Assembly (NCBI RefSeq): GCF_014725735.1
Contig: NZ_CP061368.1
Location: forward strand, 821,225-885,224
Origin: Wenzhouxiangella sp. AB-CW3
GTDB taxonomy: Bacteria > Pseudomonadota > Gammaproteobacteria > Xanthomonadales > Wenzhouxiangellaceae
DNA length: 64,000 nt
Direction of reading: 5' to 3'
The notes below the pieces were generated by a model. The model was not told where the DNA came from. It was given only the letters and a program-made list of their open reading frames with translations, and ran no database searches. Positions 44,500 to 53,288 of the stretch are shown here, piece after piece. The translations under genes and the position numbers were made by a program. Numbering within the stretch: position 1 is the stretch's first letter; each line of letters starts with the position of its first letter.

Positions 44500-44588
44500 C
44501 CAGGCACGTGATTTCTTCCAGGCCCGGGTTTCATGCGCCGATCCGATTGGGTGGTTCAGGTGCATGAAGCCCGGGCTCGTTCCTGGTC
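44498..44588. repeat. Large imperfect inverted repeat after the surface protein gene
   Basis: Outer arms GACCAGG...CCTGGTC (44498-44504 and 44582-44588) enclose inner arms GGCCCGGGTTTCATGC and GCATGAAGCCCGGGCT. The stem is about 25 bp and its loop about 25 bp. It may act as a terminator or be a miniature mobile element; it is not followed by a U-run. Confidence 0.6.
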
Positions 44589-44822
44589 ACGACCGAGACT
44601 GAACGGTCAGGCCATTACCACTCATTGCCAGGCAGATCAGCACCTGTAACCCTTCAAGCGTCGGCACCCATTCGAGCCGGCATGCCTCTGAGTCTGAAAA
44701 ACGATCCCCTCCGGCCAATTGAACCCAAATGCCGTTTCCGGACACTCTGCATATAACGACGTGATTCAAGGGAGCCGGCAAGCAGGTGCATTACCTGCCA
44801 TGCGTTGGGGCGTTGGGGCGTT

Positions 44823-44957
44823 GTGGCCGTGATCCTGATACAGCTGATCGTGTTCCTGCGCAGTTTCATGGGAATGCACTTTGAAGCCAACCGCGTCATG
44901 CGCGAAGTCAAGCGCCTGGAACTTCGCATGATCAAGGCCGAGTCGGTTCGTGACTGA
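44823..44957 (+). CDS. Possible small membrane protein, 44 residues
   Basis: From GTG 44823 the frame reads VAVILIQLIVFLRSFMGMHF and then EANRVMREVKRLELRMIKAESVRD, a single hydrophobic helix followed by a charged amphipathic helix. Helix-then-coil small proteins of this kind are plausible. No clear ribosome site is seen, and the upstream codons in the same frame (HALGRWG) could belong to it, so this may be a remnant of a larger gene. Confidence 0.35.
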   Translation: MAVILIQLIVFLRSFMGMHFEANRVMREVKRLELRMIKAESVRD

Positions 44958-45010
44958 TTCGTTCTGATTCGCCCGAAGCTGCCCAGTAGTCGATGACGGC
45001 CGGAGAAGGT

Positions 45011-45033
45011 CAGGCAGGCCCGGGGCCTGCCTG
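45011..45033 (-). terminator. Hairpin after the metallo-hydrolase gene
   Basis: A perfect 10-bp stem CAGGCAGGCC...GGCCTGCCTG with a 3-base loop lies 28 bp beyond the minus-strand gene's stop. There is no long U-run, so efficiency is uncertain. It may serve the small plus-strand frame too. Confidence 0.45.
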
Positions 45034-45060
45034 GCGGCTTGGCCCGGGATGATCGGGCTG

Positions 45061-45708
45061 TTACTGATCCCTTAGTGTTTGCAGCGCTTGATCGACCTTG
45101 TCCGGCCAGCTGCCATCGGTGACGTCCTCGAATCCTTCGTCGCCGGTGTAGGCGCTGCCGAACACCAGGTCGGGGTTCAGTCCTCGCAGCAGCTTCAGGC
45201 TTTCGGCCAAGACGGGCTTGTCCTTCTCTTCGTGGGCGCTTTCGATGAATCCTGCGCGCCAGCGGTTATCGGAGCCCAAATAGATCGTGTCGCCGGTAAA
45301 CAGGTAGGTCTTGCCGGTGGGGGATTCGACCAGGAAGCAGGTACTGCCCGGACTGTGCCCCGGTGTGGGAATGACCTCGATATTGCCAAGGTGAAGGCCG
45401 CGCCGGTCGTAGACCTCGTCGGGAGCACGGACCTTGCGCCAGGATTCCCTTTCGGCACGATGCCCGACCAGTTTTGAACCGAAGCGCTCGGCGATGGTGT
45501 TGAGGGTGTCACCGAGTTCATCTTCGTGACTCAGGTACTGCCGGGACACACCGCCCAGCCGTGCGATGGGGTCGAGTTCATCGACATGACCGGTGTTGTA
45601 GAACAGCACGTTGCCATCGGATCGGGTGAGCAGGTAGGCGTGGGTTTTCAGTCCTTCGAACGGGCTGAAGCTTTCGGTTTCCCAGAGGTCGGGGCGTACT
45701 TGTCTCAT
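45061..45708 (-). CDS. Metallo-beta-lactamase-fold hydrolase
   Basis: The 215-residue protein has the MBL fold motifs TPGHSPG (H118) and FTGDT (D140). The HxHxDH motif is degenerate as SHEDEL (60-65). Strands and the C-terminal FGSAYTGDEGFEDV complete it. Loss of part of the metal motif may limit hydrolysis or point to altered metal binding. The gene is divergent from soxR, and a MerR-family-type promoter with a 19-bp spacer overlapping a dyad lies between them. It is therefore likely a SoxR-regulated gene. Confidence 0.82.
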   Translation of the reverse strand: MRQVRPDLWETESFSPFEGLKTHAYLLTRSDGNVLFYNTGHVDELDPIARLGGVSRQYLSHEDELGDTLNTIAERFGSKLVGHRAERESWRKVRAPDEVYDRRGLHLGNIEVIPTPGHSPGSTCFLVESPTGKTYLFTGDTIYLGSDNRWRAGFIESAHEEKDKPVLAESLKLLRGLNPDLVFGSAYTGDEGFEDVTDGSWPDKVDQALQTLRDQ

Positions 45709-45745
45709 GGCGATTTCCTGTGGTGATTGTTGATTGCGGAAAAAC

Positions 45746-45776
45746 AGCCTAATAGTTAAAGTGCACTTTAAGCCAA
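45746..45776 (-). promoter_or_regulatory. MerR-type promoter with SoxR-like dyad, 19-bp spacer
   Basis: On the minus strand TTGGCT (45776-45771) and TAGGCT (45751-45746) are separated by 19 bp. The perfect 16-bp palindrome TTAAAGTGCACTTTAA (45756-45771) lies in the spacer. MerR-family activators, including SoxR, act on overlong 19-bp spacers by twisting the DNA. The position suits SoxR activation of the metallo-hydrolase gene and autoregulation of soxR. Confidence 0.75.
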
Positions 45777-45794
45777 CCCCGGATAGAGTTCGAA

Positions 45795-46277
45795 ATGACA
45801 GCGAGTGGAAAGCCCATGGATAACGGTCGGCGGCGGCACGGGACGCTGGGCATCGGGCAGGTCGCCAGTCGCAGTGGCATTGCCGCCTCGGCGCTGCGCT
45901 ACTACGAGGCCGAAGGACTGATCCACAGCGAGCGCAGCCCGGCCGGCCAGCGTCGCTTCAAGCACGATGTGTTGCGGCGGGTGGCGGTCATCAAGTCCGC
46001 CCAGCGCCTGGGCATACCTCTGAAGGAAATCAGGGCCGCTTTCGCCACCCTGCCGGCGCATCGTAGTCCCGGAAAACGTGACTGGCAGGAACTTTCGCGC
46101 AGTTGGCAGCAAGAGCTCAGCATTCGCATCGAACAACTCACTCGCTTGCGCGATCAACTCGATGGCTGCATCGGCTGCGGCTGCCTTTCACTGCAAAGCT
46201 GCCCATTGCGCAACCCGCAGGATATCGCCGCAGAGTCAGGCCCCGGAGCCCGCCTGTTCGAGGAAGTGGAGGAATGA
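45795..46277 (+). CDS. soxR: Redox-sensitive transcriptional activator SoxR (MerR family)
   Basis: The 160-residue protein has a MerR helix-turn-helix (about 17-55, LGIGQVASRSGIAASALRYYEAEGLI), a dimerisation helix, and the [2Fe-2S] cluster motif C125-X2-C128-X-C130-X5-C136. SoxR senses redox-active compounds by oxidising that cluster. In many bacteria other than enterics it controls efflux or oxidoreductase genes directly, without SoxS, so the adjacent divergent hydrolase is a natural target. The alternative start at 45816 would leave the fold intact. Confidence 0.93.
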   Translation: MTASGKPMDNGRRRHGTLGIGQVASRSGIAASALRYYEAEGLIHSERSPAGQRRFKHDVLRRVAVIKSAQRLGIPLKEIRAAFATLPAHRSPGKRDWQELSRSWQQELSIRIEQLTRLRDQLDGCIGCGCLSLQSCPLRNPQDIAAESGPGARLFEEVEE

Positions 46278-46303
46278 AGTGACCGAAGGCTCGTGTTCCT
46301 CCG

Positions 46304-48289
46304 CTATTTCTTGATCACTTTCCTGACCCTGTGCCCCGCCTTCTTCTGTGCGCGGGTCTGGAACGGACGTTTCCGCGGCGGTGCTTCGCCGCTCTGGTTC
46401 TCCGGCTTCCTGGCTTTGCGCGGCGGCCTTTTGTCTTTTGGCTTGGGCCGCTCGCGGTCTTCGGGAGCTGATGAGCTCTCCTGGCGGGTTCGGCGTGGCG
46501 GTTTGTCCGGGTGTGACGGTCGGCGGTCTTTTGAGTCGGTGTGGCGGCGACCGCGCGGTGCGGGGCGATCCGAAGTCTGCGATCGGTCGGTGGTTTTCGG
46601 ATGATGCCCGGGGCCCTTGTCCGGCTTGATTTTCAGGGGGCGGCCGCCGACGCGCACGCGGGCCAGGTGCCGGAACACGGCGGTATCCAGGTTGGCGGGC
46701 AGATCGACCAGGCTGAAATTCTCCTGGATCCGTACCCGGCCGATCTGATTGGCGTCCAGGTTGGCCTCGTTGGCGATGGCGCCGACGATATTGCCGGGGG
46801 CAACACCATGGCTGCGGCCGACATCAATGCGGAAGGTAGCCTTGTCCTGGTCGTCTTCTGAACGGCGAGGGCGGGACGGTCGTTCGGATCGGTCCGGCCG
46901 GCGTTGTTTTTCATGTTTGCGTTCGGGGCGCGGGGCAAAGTTCGCCGGGGGTTCGCGTTCGCTCAGCAGGAAATCGTCGCCACCGCGCATCAGGCGTGCC
47001 AGGGCGGCGGCAATATCGACCATTTCGGCCCCGGTCTCGGCCTGGCAGGCCTGGGCCACTTCGCGGTAAAGATCCAGTTCTTCGGTTTCCAGCGCATTGG
47101 CCACGGCCGCCTTGAAGCGTGCGATGCGTTGTTCGTTGACATCGGCCACCGACGGCACGCCCATGGCCTCGATCGGCTGACGGGTGGCCCGCTCGATGGC
47201 GCGCAACATGCCGCGTTCACGCGGTGCGACAAACAGGATCGCCTCGCCGGCCCGTCCGGCCCGACCGGTACGCCCGATGCGATGCACATAGGCCTCGGTG
47301 TCGTAGGGAATGTCGTAATTGACCACGTGGCTGATTCGCTCGACGTCCAGCCCGCGCGCGGCCACATCGGTGGCCACCAGGATGTCGATCTCTCCCTTGC
47401 GCAGTTTGTCGACCAGTTGCTCGCGCTGATTCTGCGGCACATCGCCATTGAGTGCGGCGGCCGAAAACCCGCGCGCGTTGAGGCGACTGGCCAGTTCCTC
47501 GGTGGCCACGCGGGTACGGGCAAAGACGATCATCCCTTCGAAGGGCTCGACTTCCAGAATCCGGGTCAGCGCATCGAGCTTGTGCAGCCCGCTGACCAGC
47601 CAGTAGCGCTGGCGGATCGAGGCGGCCGTCGATGTCTTCGCCTCGATGGTGACTTCCTCGGCATTCTTGAGATAGCGCTGGGCGATGCGCCGGATGGGCT
47701 GCGGCATGGTCGCCGAAAACAGTGCGATCTGGCAGCTATCCGGGATTCTCGAGAGCACCTGTTCGACATCGTCGATAAAGCCCATGCGCAGCATTTCATC
47801 GGCCTCGTCGAGCACCAGCGTGCCCAGGCCGCTCAGATCCAGCGTGCCCTTGTTGATATGATCGATCACCCGCCCCGGCGTGCCCACCACGACATCCGCG
47901 CCACGGCGCAGGCCGGCCAACTGCGGCCCGTAAGCCTGCCCCCCGTAAATCGGCAGAACATGAAAGCCTGGCAGGTGCGCGGCGTAACGGTGAAAGGCCT
48001 CGGCCACCTGGATGGCCAGCTCGCGCGTGGGCGCCAGCACGAGTGCTGCCGGCTTGGACTTCGCCTGCCCCAGCCGCGCCAGCACCGGCAATGCAAAAGC
48101 CGCCGTTTTACCCGTGCCCGTCTGCGCCTGTCCGACCAGGTCCCGCCCGTCCATCAACACCGGAATGGTCTTGGACTGAATTGGCGAAGGCGCCTCGTAC
48201 CCCAGCTCCCCCACGGCCTTCAACAAGCCCTCAGGCAATCCCAATCCGACAAACCCGACGTCCTGTTCCATGCGGTCCTGCTCAGCCAT
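46304..48289 (-). CDS. deaD: DEAD-box RNA helicase, DeaD/CsdA type
   Basis: The 661-residue protein has the Q motif (YEAPSPIQSKTIP), Walker A AQTGTGKT (about 55-62), DEAD at 161-164, SAT at 192-194, and the HRIGRTGRAGRAG motif VI. A DbpA-like RNA-binding domain lies at about 490-560 (FRIDVGRSHGVAPGNIVGAIANEANLDANQIGRVRI), followed by a long basic proline-rich tail. This is the layout of DeaD/CsdA helicases, which unwind structured RNA in ribosome assembly and cold adaptation. It is monocistronic. Confidence 0.93.
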   Translation of the reverse strand: MAEQDRMEQDVGFVGLGLPEGLLKAVGELGYEAPSPIQSKTIPVLMDGRDLVGQAQTGTGKTAAFALPVLARLGQAKSKPAALVLAPTRELAIQVAEAFHRYAAHLPGFHVLPIYGGQAYGPQLAGLRRGADVVVGTPGRVIDHINKGTLDLSGLGTLVLDEADEMLRMGFIDDVEQVLSRIPDSCQIALFSATMPQPIRRIAQRYLKNAEEVTIEAKTSTAASIRQRYWLVSGLHKLDALTRILEVEPFEGMIVFARTRVATEELASRLNARGFSAAALNGDVPQNQREQLVDKLRKGEIDILVATDVAARGLDVERISHVVNYDIPYDTEAYVHRIGRTGRAGRAGEAILFVAPRERGMLRAIERATRQPIEAMGVPSVADVNEQRIARFKAAVANALETEELDLYREVAQACQAETGAEMVDIAAALARLMRGGDDFLLSEREPPANFAPRPERKHEKQRRPDRSERPSRPRRSEDDQDKATFRIDVGRSHGVAPGNIVGAIANEANLDANQIGRVRIQENFSLVDLPANLDTAVFRHLARVRVGGRPLKIKPDKGPGHHPKTTDRSQTSDRPAPRGRRHTDSKDRRPSHPDKPPRRTRQESSSAPEDRERPKPKDKRPPRKARKPENQSGEAPPRKRPFQTRAQKKAGHRVRKVIKK

Positions 48290-48392
48290 AGCTTATATGA
48301 AGACAACCAGATTGCATGGTAACCCGACAACGGCTGTTGCGGTCCTGATCCGGGTCCTCATTCGTGAAGCGAGTTTGTCGTGACAGGGTCTG

Positions 48393-48413
48393 CCGGGGAT
48401 TTAACCCCGGTCT
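48393..48413. repeat. Dispersed GC hairpin element
   Basis: CCGGGGATTTAACCCCGGTC with TC is a relaxed copy of the hairpin element, lying in the 228-bp gap between the helicase and the next gene. No gene is seen in that gap. Confidence 0.6.
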
Positions 48414-48517
48414 CGGGTAGGGCGTGAACGTACCTTCATCCAACCCGGTGTGGCACTAAACCGACCCCCTTCTCGTTGAGACAGCTACGAACCCAATAAA
48501 CCAAAGGAGGTTTCAGC

Positions 48518-49099
48518 ATGAAAAACTCTGTGTGTTTGGCCGGAATGGTTGCCGTGGGCCTGGCCTTGATGCTGCCCGTACAGAATGTGCACGCCGAACC
48601 CGAGGTGCATATGGAAGTGGAAGAGGTGGTTTTGGTGGAGTGGCGAGAGATCGACGAGGCGAGTCGCTACAAGTTCTACCTCGGCGACGACAAGCTGGGC
48701 CGGTCGCTGGGCGGTCGGCGCTTCTTTGCCTATGACCCCGAAGTGGACTGGGACGAGGTCAGAGTGGATGCCTATACTTTCCAGGGCGACCCGGTGGGCG
48801 AGACCGAAGTTGTTGACACCAGCAGCGAAGCACGCCTGGTTGTGCGCTGGAACGAAGAGAACTTCGACAGCCCCTTCATCGGCGTGTATGCCCGGTCAGA
48901 AGGCGGTGGCGTCAGCCGCATGGTGCAGGAGCTTCGGGAACAACCGCACATCGTGACCTCGGATGTGGATGAGGTGCAGAAAGTGCTGTTCGGTGAAGCG
49001 GTCGATCGGCCGGATCGTCGAACGCCATTTGCTCCGTTCTCGTTCGAAAACGGTGATATTGAAGAGTTTGGGCCCTACCTGGAGCTGGAGATGCCCTGA
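48518..49099 (+). CDS. Secreted protein of unknown function
   Basis: The 193-residue product starts at ATG 48518 behind a very strong ribosome site AAAGGAGG, with a signal peptide (MKNSVCLAGMVAVGLALMLPVQNVHA). The mature part begins as an all-beta domain with EVEEVVLVEWREIDEASRYKFYLGDD, resembling a fibronectin-III strand pattern (WREIDEASRYKFYL). An acidic C-terminus follows. I recognise no specific family. It is convergent with the metalloprotease gene. Confidence 0.75.
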   Translation: MKNSVCLAGMVAVGLALMLPVQNVHAEPEVHMEVEEVVLVEWREIDEASRYKFYLGDDKLGRSLGGRRFFAYDPEVDWDEVRVDAYTFQGDPVGETEVVDTSSEARLVVRWNEENFDSPFIGVYARSEGGGVSRMVQELREQPHIVTSDVDEVQKVLFGEAVDRPDRRTPFAPFSFENGDIEEFGPYLELEMP

Positions 49100-49118
49100 G
49101 GCGTGATACCGGTGTTGC

Positions 49119-49143
49119 GTCGCCGGCCGTTTTGGCCGGCGAC
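49119..49143. terminator. Bidirectional hairpin between convergent genes
   Basis: A perfect 10-bp stem GTCGCCGGCC...GGCCGGCGAC with loop GTTTT lies between the two stop codons. No U-run follows on either strand; it probably works as a weak bidirectional terminator. Confidence 0.5.
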
Positions 49144-49166
49144 TGGCACGGGGCTGTAGAGGCGGA

Positions 49167-50324
49167 TCAGTCAGACTCCGCCTTGCGTGATATCCACGAC
49201 TCCACGGCCTCTCGCCCAACAACCTCGATGGCTCTTTCCCTTACCGCATCGCCATTGATCAAACCTCGTTCAACGGCCGACAACAACCATTTGCCATAGT
49301 CACCACCCCGGAGGTGATACTCATCTTCTTTCATTGCATGATAGAGTGCGGCTGCCAGCAGGTGCATGCCGCCGTCTGACTCTCTCCAGCGTTCTCCGGG
49401 ATCGTGCGCCATATCCATCTTTTCGGCAACCAGATGGTCCAGTGCCTGCGCAGAACCCTCGTTTACGAGTGCCTCGAATGAGTTATAGCCGTAGGCTGGA
49501 TTGGAATGCTCAAGGATGGATTGGATTAATTCGCTTTTTTCGAGTTCCGCCAGTGCTTGCCAGTAGTGTTGATCTTCAAAATCGAAGGGTGGATGGAATA
49601 ATTCATGCCTGGCCACATGGAGCGTGATTTCGATATCGTATTCGGGATGACTGATGAAGCGCTGGCCAAGAACTCGAATGCCATGGGGCCACGAGAATTT
49701 CAGGATATCGACACGAAGGTGTGGATCCAGAGGTTGGCCCAGAAGGTGCTGCTGTATCGGGATGATGTCGTAGCCGGACAGCGCGTCATCAAACTTTTCA
49801 ACAGCCTGTTGCAACTGATCACCAAACTGATCCTGGTACCATTCGGCATACCCGGCCTGCTGCAACTGTTCGAGAATCACCTTGACAGGCGGAACTGTCC
49901 TCTCGATCAGTTCTCTGCTGTCCTCGCCGCCCCAGAAGGGAGATTCCTTCAGTGGCGACATGATCCTGGCCTCCATCTGTCGGGCTGATGTCAACAGATC
50001 GTCGATCGATGCAGTCGGGTATCCGGAGAAGAAGAGGCATAGCGCAGGACCGGTCAGCGCCCCGGAGTCCTGACGGATATGCTTGTCCAACTGCTTCAGG
50101 GCTTCCTTTCCGCTGCCATCTATTTGCTCCATCAGCCAGGAGATTTCGTCGGCATACCGCTCTTCCTGCAGTTCGTTTCCCGCTGCCATTCCAATCAAGA
50201 GCAGTGCATCAAGTCCTGGAGAAGTCGAGACTATCCATTCGGTTCCTTCGGCCTCTTGTGCAGTCGTCGTATTCGTCAGCATCGTGCCGGCCAGCAGGGC
50301 AAGGCTGAACCAAAGGTTGTTCAT
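49167..50324 (-). CDS. Secreted putative zinc metalloprotease (HEXXH)
   Basis: The 385-residue product has a signal peptide (MNNLWFSLALLAGTMLTNTTTA). An H240-E241-L-F-H244 motif lies in HVARHELFHPP. A downstream glutamate in FEALVNEGSAQALDHL (E284 or E289) could be the third zinc ligand, as in gluzincins, here 40-45 residues on. The helical region at 50-180 is of unknown kind. I do not know the family. Loss of one of the histidines cannot be seen, so it is potentially active in the periplasm. Whether it is truly a peptidase is inferred from the motif only. Confidence 0.7.
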   Translation of the reverse strand: MNNLWFSLALLAGTMLTNTTTAQEAEGTEWIVSTSPGLDALLLIGMAAGNELQEERYADEISWLMEQIDGSGKEALKQLDKHIRQDSGALTGPALCLFFSGYPTASIDDLLTSARQMEARIMSPLKESPFWGGEDSRELIERTVPPVKVILEQLQQAGYAEWYQDQFGDQLQQAVEKFDDALSGYDIIPIQQHLLGQPLDPHLRVDILKFSWPHGIRVLGQRFISHPEYDIEITLHVARHELFHPPFDFEDQHYWQALAELEKSELIQSILEHSNPAYGYNSFEALVNEGSAQALDHLVAEKMDMAHDPGERWRESDGGMHLLAAALYHAMKEDEYHLRGGDYGKWLLSAVERGLINGDAVRERAIEVVGREAVESWISRKAESD

Positions 50325-50398
50325 CAGTCGCCTGGTTCCGTTTGATCCTGATGGCCATTATCTGAGCAAACTACCAGGCAGTCTTGAACGCACCTGAT

Positions 50399-51088
50399 CT
50401 ATCTGCCTGTTTTCCAGTTCGACTGGATATGTGCTGGCGTGGCTCCCGTCATGGACTTCAGGGTTCGGGTCATGTGTGGTTGGTCGGCGAATCCGGCTTC
50501 GGTAGCGACCTGGGCGGGACGACAGCCAGCCTTGAGCAGTTCCAGTGCCTTGCGGGCACGAAATTCCCGGCGAATAATAGTTGGATTGGCACTGAACCAG
50601 CGCCGGCACATCCGGCTGGCATGCTCCGGGGTTACGCCGCACCTTCTCGCAATAAGAGTGATCGGAAGTGAGTTGCCAATCAGCCCACGGACAAAGCGCT
50701 CCAGCCACAAAGGCGGCTCGATCAAGGCAAGGCTTTCGGCGCTAGCGGCGATGCAGTCAAATGCCATTGCCGGATCACGTTGAGCCAGACAAGCCAATTT
50801 CTCGATCGAGTCGACTTGCCACGCTCGATATCCTGTTTCCCACGCAAAATCATCGGGCAATTCAAGGTCGATGACCAATGCCCCGTGGCAGCCGAAACGG
50901 TCCGCATGCATGTGCCAGGGCGGGTGCAAAACGATTGCACCAGTTGGGCAATGTACTCGCCCATCCACACTAAGTTCTTCATACTCTCCTTCCAGCACCA
51001 ATGCGGCATAGGCATGACGGTGGCGATGACCAGCCAGTATGGTGCCTGGCTGGAAGCGTGATTGCCTTGGTGTGTGTGCCTCGATCAC
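50399..51088 (-). CDS. AraC-family transcriptional regulator
   Basis: The 229-residue protein has a cupin-like N-terminal sensing domain with HRHRHAYAALVLEGEYEELSVDG and LHPPWHMHADRF. The two helix-turn-helix units of the AraC domain are at about 140-225 (LPITLIARRCGVTPEHASRMCRRW and QVATEAGFADQPHMTRTLKSMTGATPAHI). It probably binds a small metabolite through the histidine-rich cupin. No regulated neighbour is clear; the nearest upstream gene is the truncated hydrolase. Confidence 0.88.
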   Translation of the reverse strand: MIEAHTPRQSRFQPGTILAGHRHRHAYAALVLEGEYEELSVDGRVHCPTGAIVLHPPWHMHADRFGCHGALVIDLELPDDFAWETGYRAWQVDSIEKLACLAQRDPAMAFDCIAASAESLALIEPPLWLERFVRGLIGNSLPITLIARRCGVTPEHASRMCRRWFSANPTIIRREFRARKALELLKAGCRPAQVATEAGFADQPHMTRTLKSMTGATPAHIQSNWKTGR

Positions 51089-51278
51089 GGAACAGGGAAT
51101 GGCTGTTTACGAAGTTTCACGCGGTTTGCTCTGTGACCCTTTTTATCACGCAAGCATTGGCCTGCAACAGTGCCATTCGGCACGGTTGCTCCCGGCTCGA
51201 GTCCGTGTATTGCGAACACCAGGGAGAGGCCCGGCTTGGTGAGCAATTCTGGCCTTGAGAAACCGGATGCAACCCTTG

Positions 51279-52160
51279 TCATGAGTCTGGTTTATTGATT
51301 TCCAGCATTGTCCTTATGGTCTCGGTTACACGCAGTTTCGCTTGTTCGGACATGGGGCCGGAGACGGCATTGGAACCGAGCGCATGGACTTTACCGGGCA
51401 TGACCACCAGCTCGAATGTGTCCGGCTGTGATCGAGCAAGGTTCTCGTAGAAATCTCGCTGACGATCGAGCGGCACCACGGCGTCTGTATCCCCAAGTAC
51501 TACAGAAATGGCGCCTTCGTAGCTCTTCAAGCGATCAACGACGGGGGTGTGATCACTCAGCCAGCCTTGCCACCAGTTCATGGAAGCAAACACGCCGCCT
51601 GCCTCGGCGAGATGATGCGCGTATGGGTCTTCTCCCGGGAGCGACAGCCAACTCTCCTTCATCGTCTCGAATTCTCGACCTTTCATCGTTTCTGTCAGTG
51701 TTGAGTCGCTCCAGCCTTCGTTCGGTGCCATGAACTGCTCGCAGCTGGCATCGGGCATACCCTGCTCCCGGCACCAACCAGCGATGCCTTCGTTGCTTAC
51801 CGCCTGACTGCCAGCACCGCCTACCTGTTCGAGAAACCCGGTTGCGGCCCGGCTGGCCCACTGCCAGCGGACAGTGTTACGTGGGCTTTCGGCAGGTCTG
51901 GCCAGCAGGACCAGTCCGAGCGGATTGATGCGCTGATCACTGATGAGGCGGGCGGTATGCACCACGCCTTCCGAGTGGACCAGTACGACGATTCGGTCGG
52001 GATCAATATCGGGATGGGCCCTGGCATGGTCATACACCAGCGCCAGGTCATTCGGGATCGAGTCCCAGTCAACCGTGCCACGAATCTCGTTGCCGACACA
52101 GTGCTTGACCTGGTGACGCAGTCGATCTGCCGGGTTCTGACAATCACGGCATTCAGGCAT
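51279..52160 (-). pseudogene. Alpha/beta hydrolase, N-terminally truncated
   Basis: The 293 residues cover only the second part of an alpha/beta hydrolase: nucleophile S63 in LVHSEGVV, the late aspartate in VVLGDTDAVVPLD, and the histidine in MPGKVHALG. The normal first part with signal peptide, the oxyanion HG motif and the DKRG(x)G strand is missing before residue 1. Upstream sequence has stops in all plausible frames and a hairpin. It may still be made as a fragment but I expect it to be inactive. A cryptic shorter intact enzyme is less likely. Confidence 0.65.
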
Positions 52161-52269
52161 GGCCCGCTATTAAACCGGCAACGAAATACCTACGGTATTC
52201 GTTGCGCGGCATTTGCGGCACATGTCCGAAAATGCCTTCGCTTCGCGGCCCCGGCCGTTCCGTCCGGGC

Positions 52270-52304
52270 ATTAACCCAGCAACCTGTTTGGTTACCGGGT
52301 TAAT
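52270..52304. terminator. Long perfect-arm hairpin between the transporter and the hydrolase fragment
   Basis: Arms ATTAACCC.G.AACC and GGTT.C.GGGTTAAT form an inverted repeat of 15 bp with a 5-base loop. It overlaps the stop codon of the minus-strand transporter gene and probably ends its transcript, though no U-run follows. Confidence 0.5.
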
Positions 52305-53277
52305 AGTGCGGTGTCGGGAAGAGCTTGCGGGGCACCCACCAGAGAAACACGGCCATCCCGAGCAGTTCGACCAATGACTGAAAGACGATGGCCACGACGG
52401 CCAGTTCGTGGGTTGCCGGCAAGGCCAGTGCCAGTGGCAGTACGACGAAGGAGTTGCGCGTGCCGAGACTGAATGCCAGCACACGTCCCTGCTCTATCGG
52501 CAGTGTCCAGAAGCGGGCAAGGCATTTTGCCAGTATGGCCGCGGCAAGTAGAAAGCCGGTGTAGACAAGCAAGAGATGCAACAGCAGCGGCGCTGAACCC
52601 AGTATCGGTTGTACCTGCGTGGCCGAGATGACGAACACCACCATGGCCAGCAGCGGTACCGGCAACCAGCCCAGCGTCTGTGTCCAATCCTGCCAGGGCC
52701 GCGAGCGATCGGCGAGTTTTTCGGTCACGAACGCGGCCAGCAGGGGCAGGACGATCAGCCCGGCGAAGGCCAGCAGCATTTCCCGCCGGGCTATGGCCAC
52801 GACAAAGGAATCTCCCAGAAACAGCCACAGGTAGAACGGCAACAACAGAAATTGCATCAGCAGGCTGACCGGCGAGAAGGCCAGTGCGCGCTTGGTGTCA
52901 CCGCCGCCCAGGTGGGTGAAGGTGATGAACCAGTCGGTGCATGGGACCAGCAATACCAGAACCACCCCGATGCGAATGGCCGGATCGTCGGGCAGCAGAT
53001 GCATGAGGCCGAACACCAGAACCGGGATGACAAGGAAGTTGCCGATCACCGCAACTTGCAGGAAACGCCAGTCGGTCAGGGCCTCGCGCAGACCAGTCAG
53101 CGGCACCTGGGTAAAGACGGTGTAGAGGAGCAGCGCCAGCAGGGGCCAGACCACAACCGCCAGTGCATGCAGCCCCGGCGGCGCGGCGAGACCGACGGCC
53201 AGACCGGTGCCAATGGCGGCCAGGTAGACCAGCACCTGGAATCGCTCAAGAATTTGTCTTCCATTCGAGCCCGGCAT
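52300..53277 (-). CDS. Arsenite/bile-acid-type transporter (ACR3/SBF-like)
   Basis: The 325-residue protein has about ten hydrophobic segments. The half-motif VLLVPCTDWFITFTHLGGGDTKRALAFSPVSLLMQ corresponds to the conserved cysteine-containing segment of arsenite and bile-acid exporters. A second conserved segment is FSLGTRNSFVVLPLALALP, again typical of SBF/ACR3. No arsenic regulator or reductase lies nearby, so the substrate could be another anion or bile-acid-like compound. The cysteine in PCTDW supports an ACR3-type role. Confidence 0.8.
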   Translation of the reverse strand: MPGSNGRQILERFQVLVYLAAIGTGLAVGLAAPPGLHALAVVVWPLLALLLYTVFTQVPLTGLREALTDWRFLQVAVIGNFLVIPVLVFGLMHLLPDDPAIRIGVVLVLLVPCTDWFITFTHLGGGDTKRALAFSPVSLLMQFLLLPFYLWLFLGDSFVVAIARREMLLAFAGLIVLPLLAAFVTEKLADRSRPWQDWTQTLGWLPVPLLAMVVFVISATQVQPILGSAPLLLHLLLVYTGFLLAAAILAKCLARFWTLPIEQGRVLAFSLGTRNSFVVLPLALALPATHELAVVAIVFQSLVELLGMAVFLWWVPRKLFPTPHY

Positions 53278-53288
53278 GGCCCGAGAGT

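Noticed and set aside
46904-48322. Long plus-strand frame opposite the DEAD-box helicase
   Set aside because: It mirrors a conserved gene whose motifs are complete, and its composition is the histidine/glycine-rich type expected of the reverse strand of GC-rich coding DNA.
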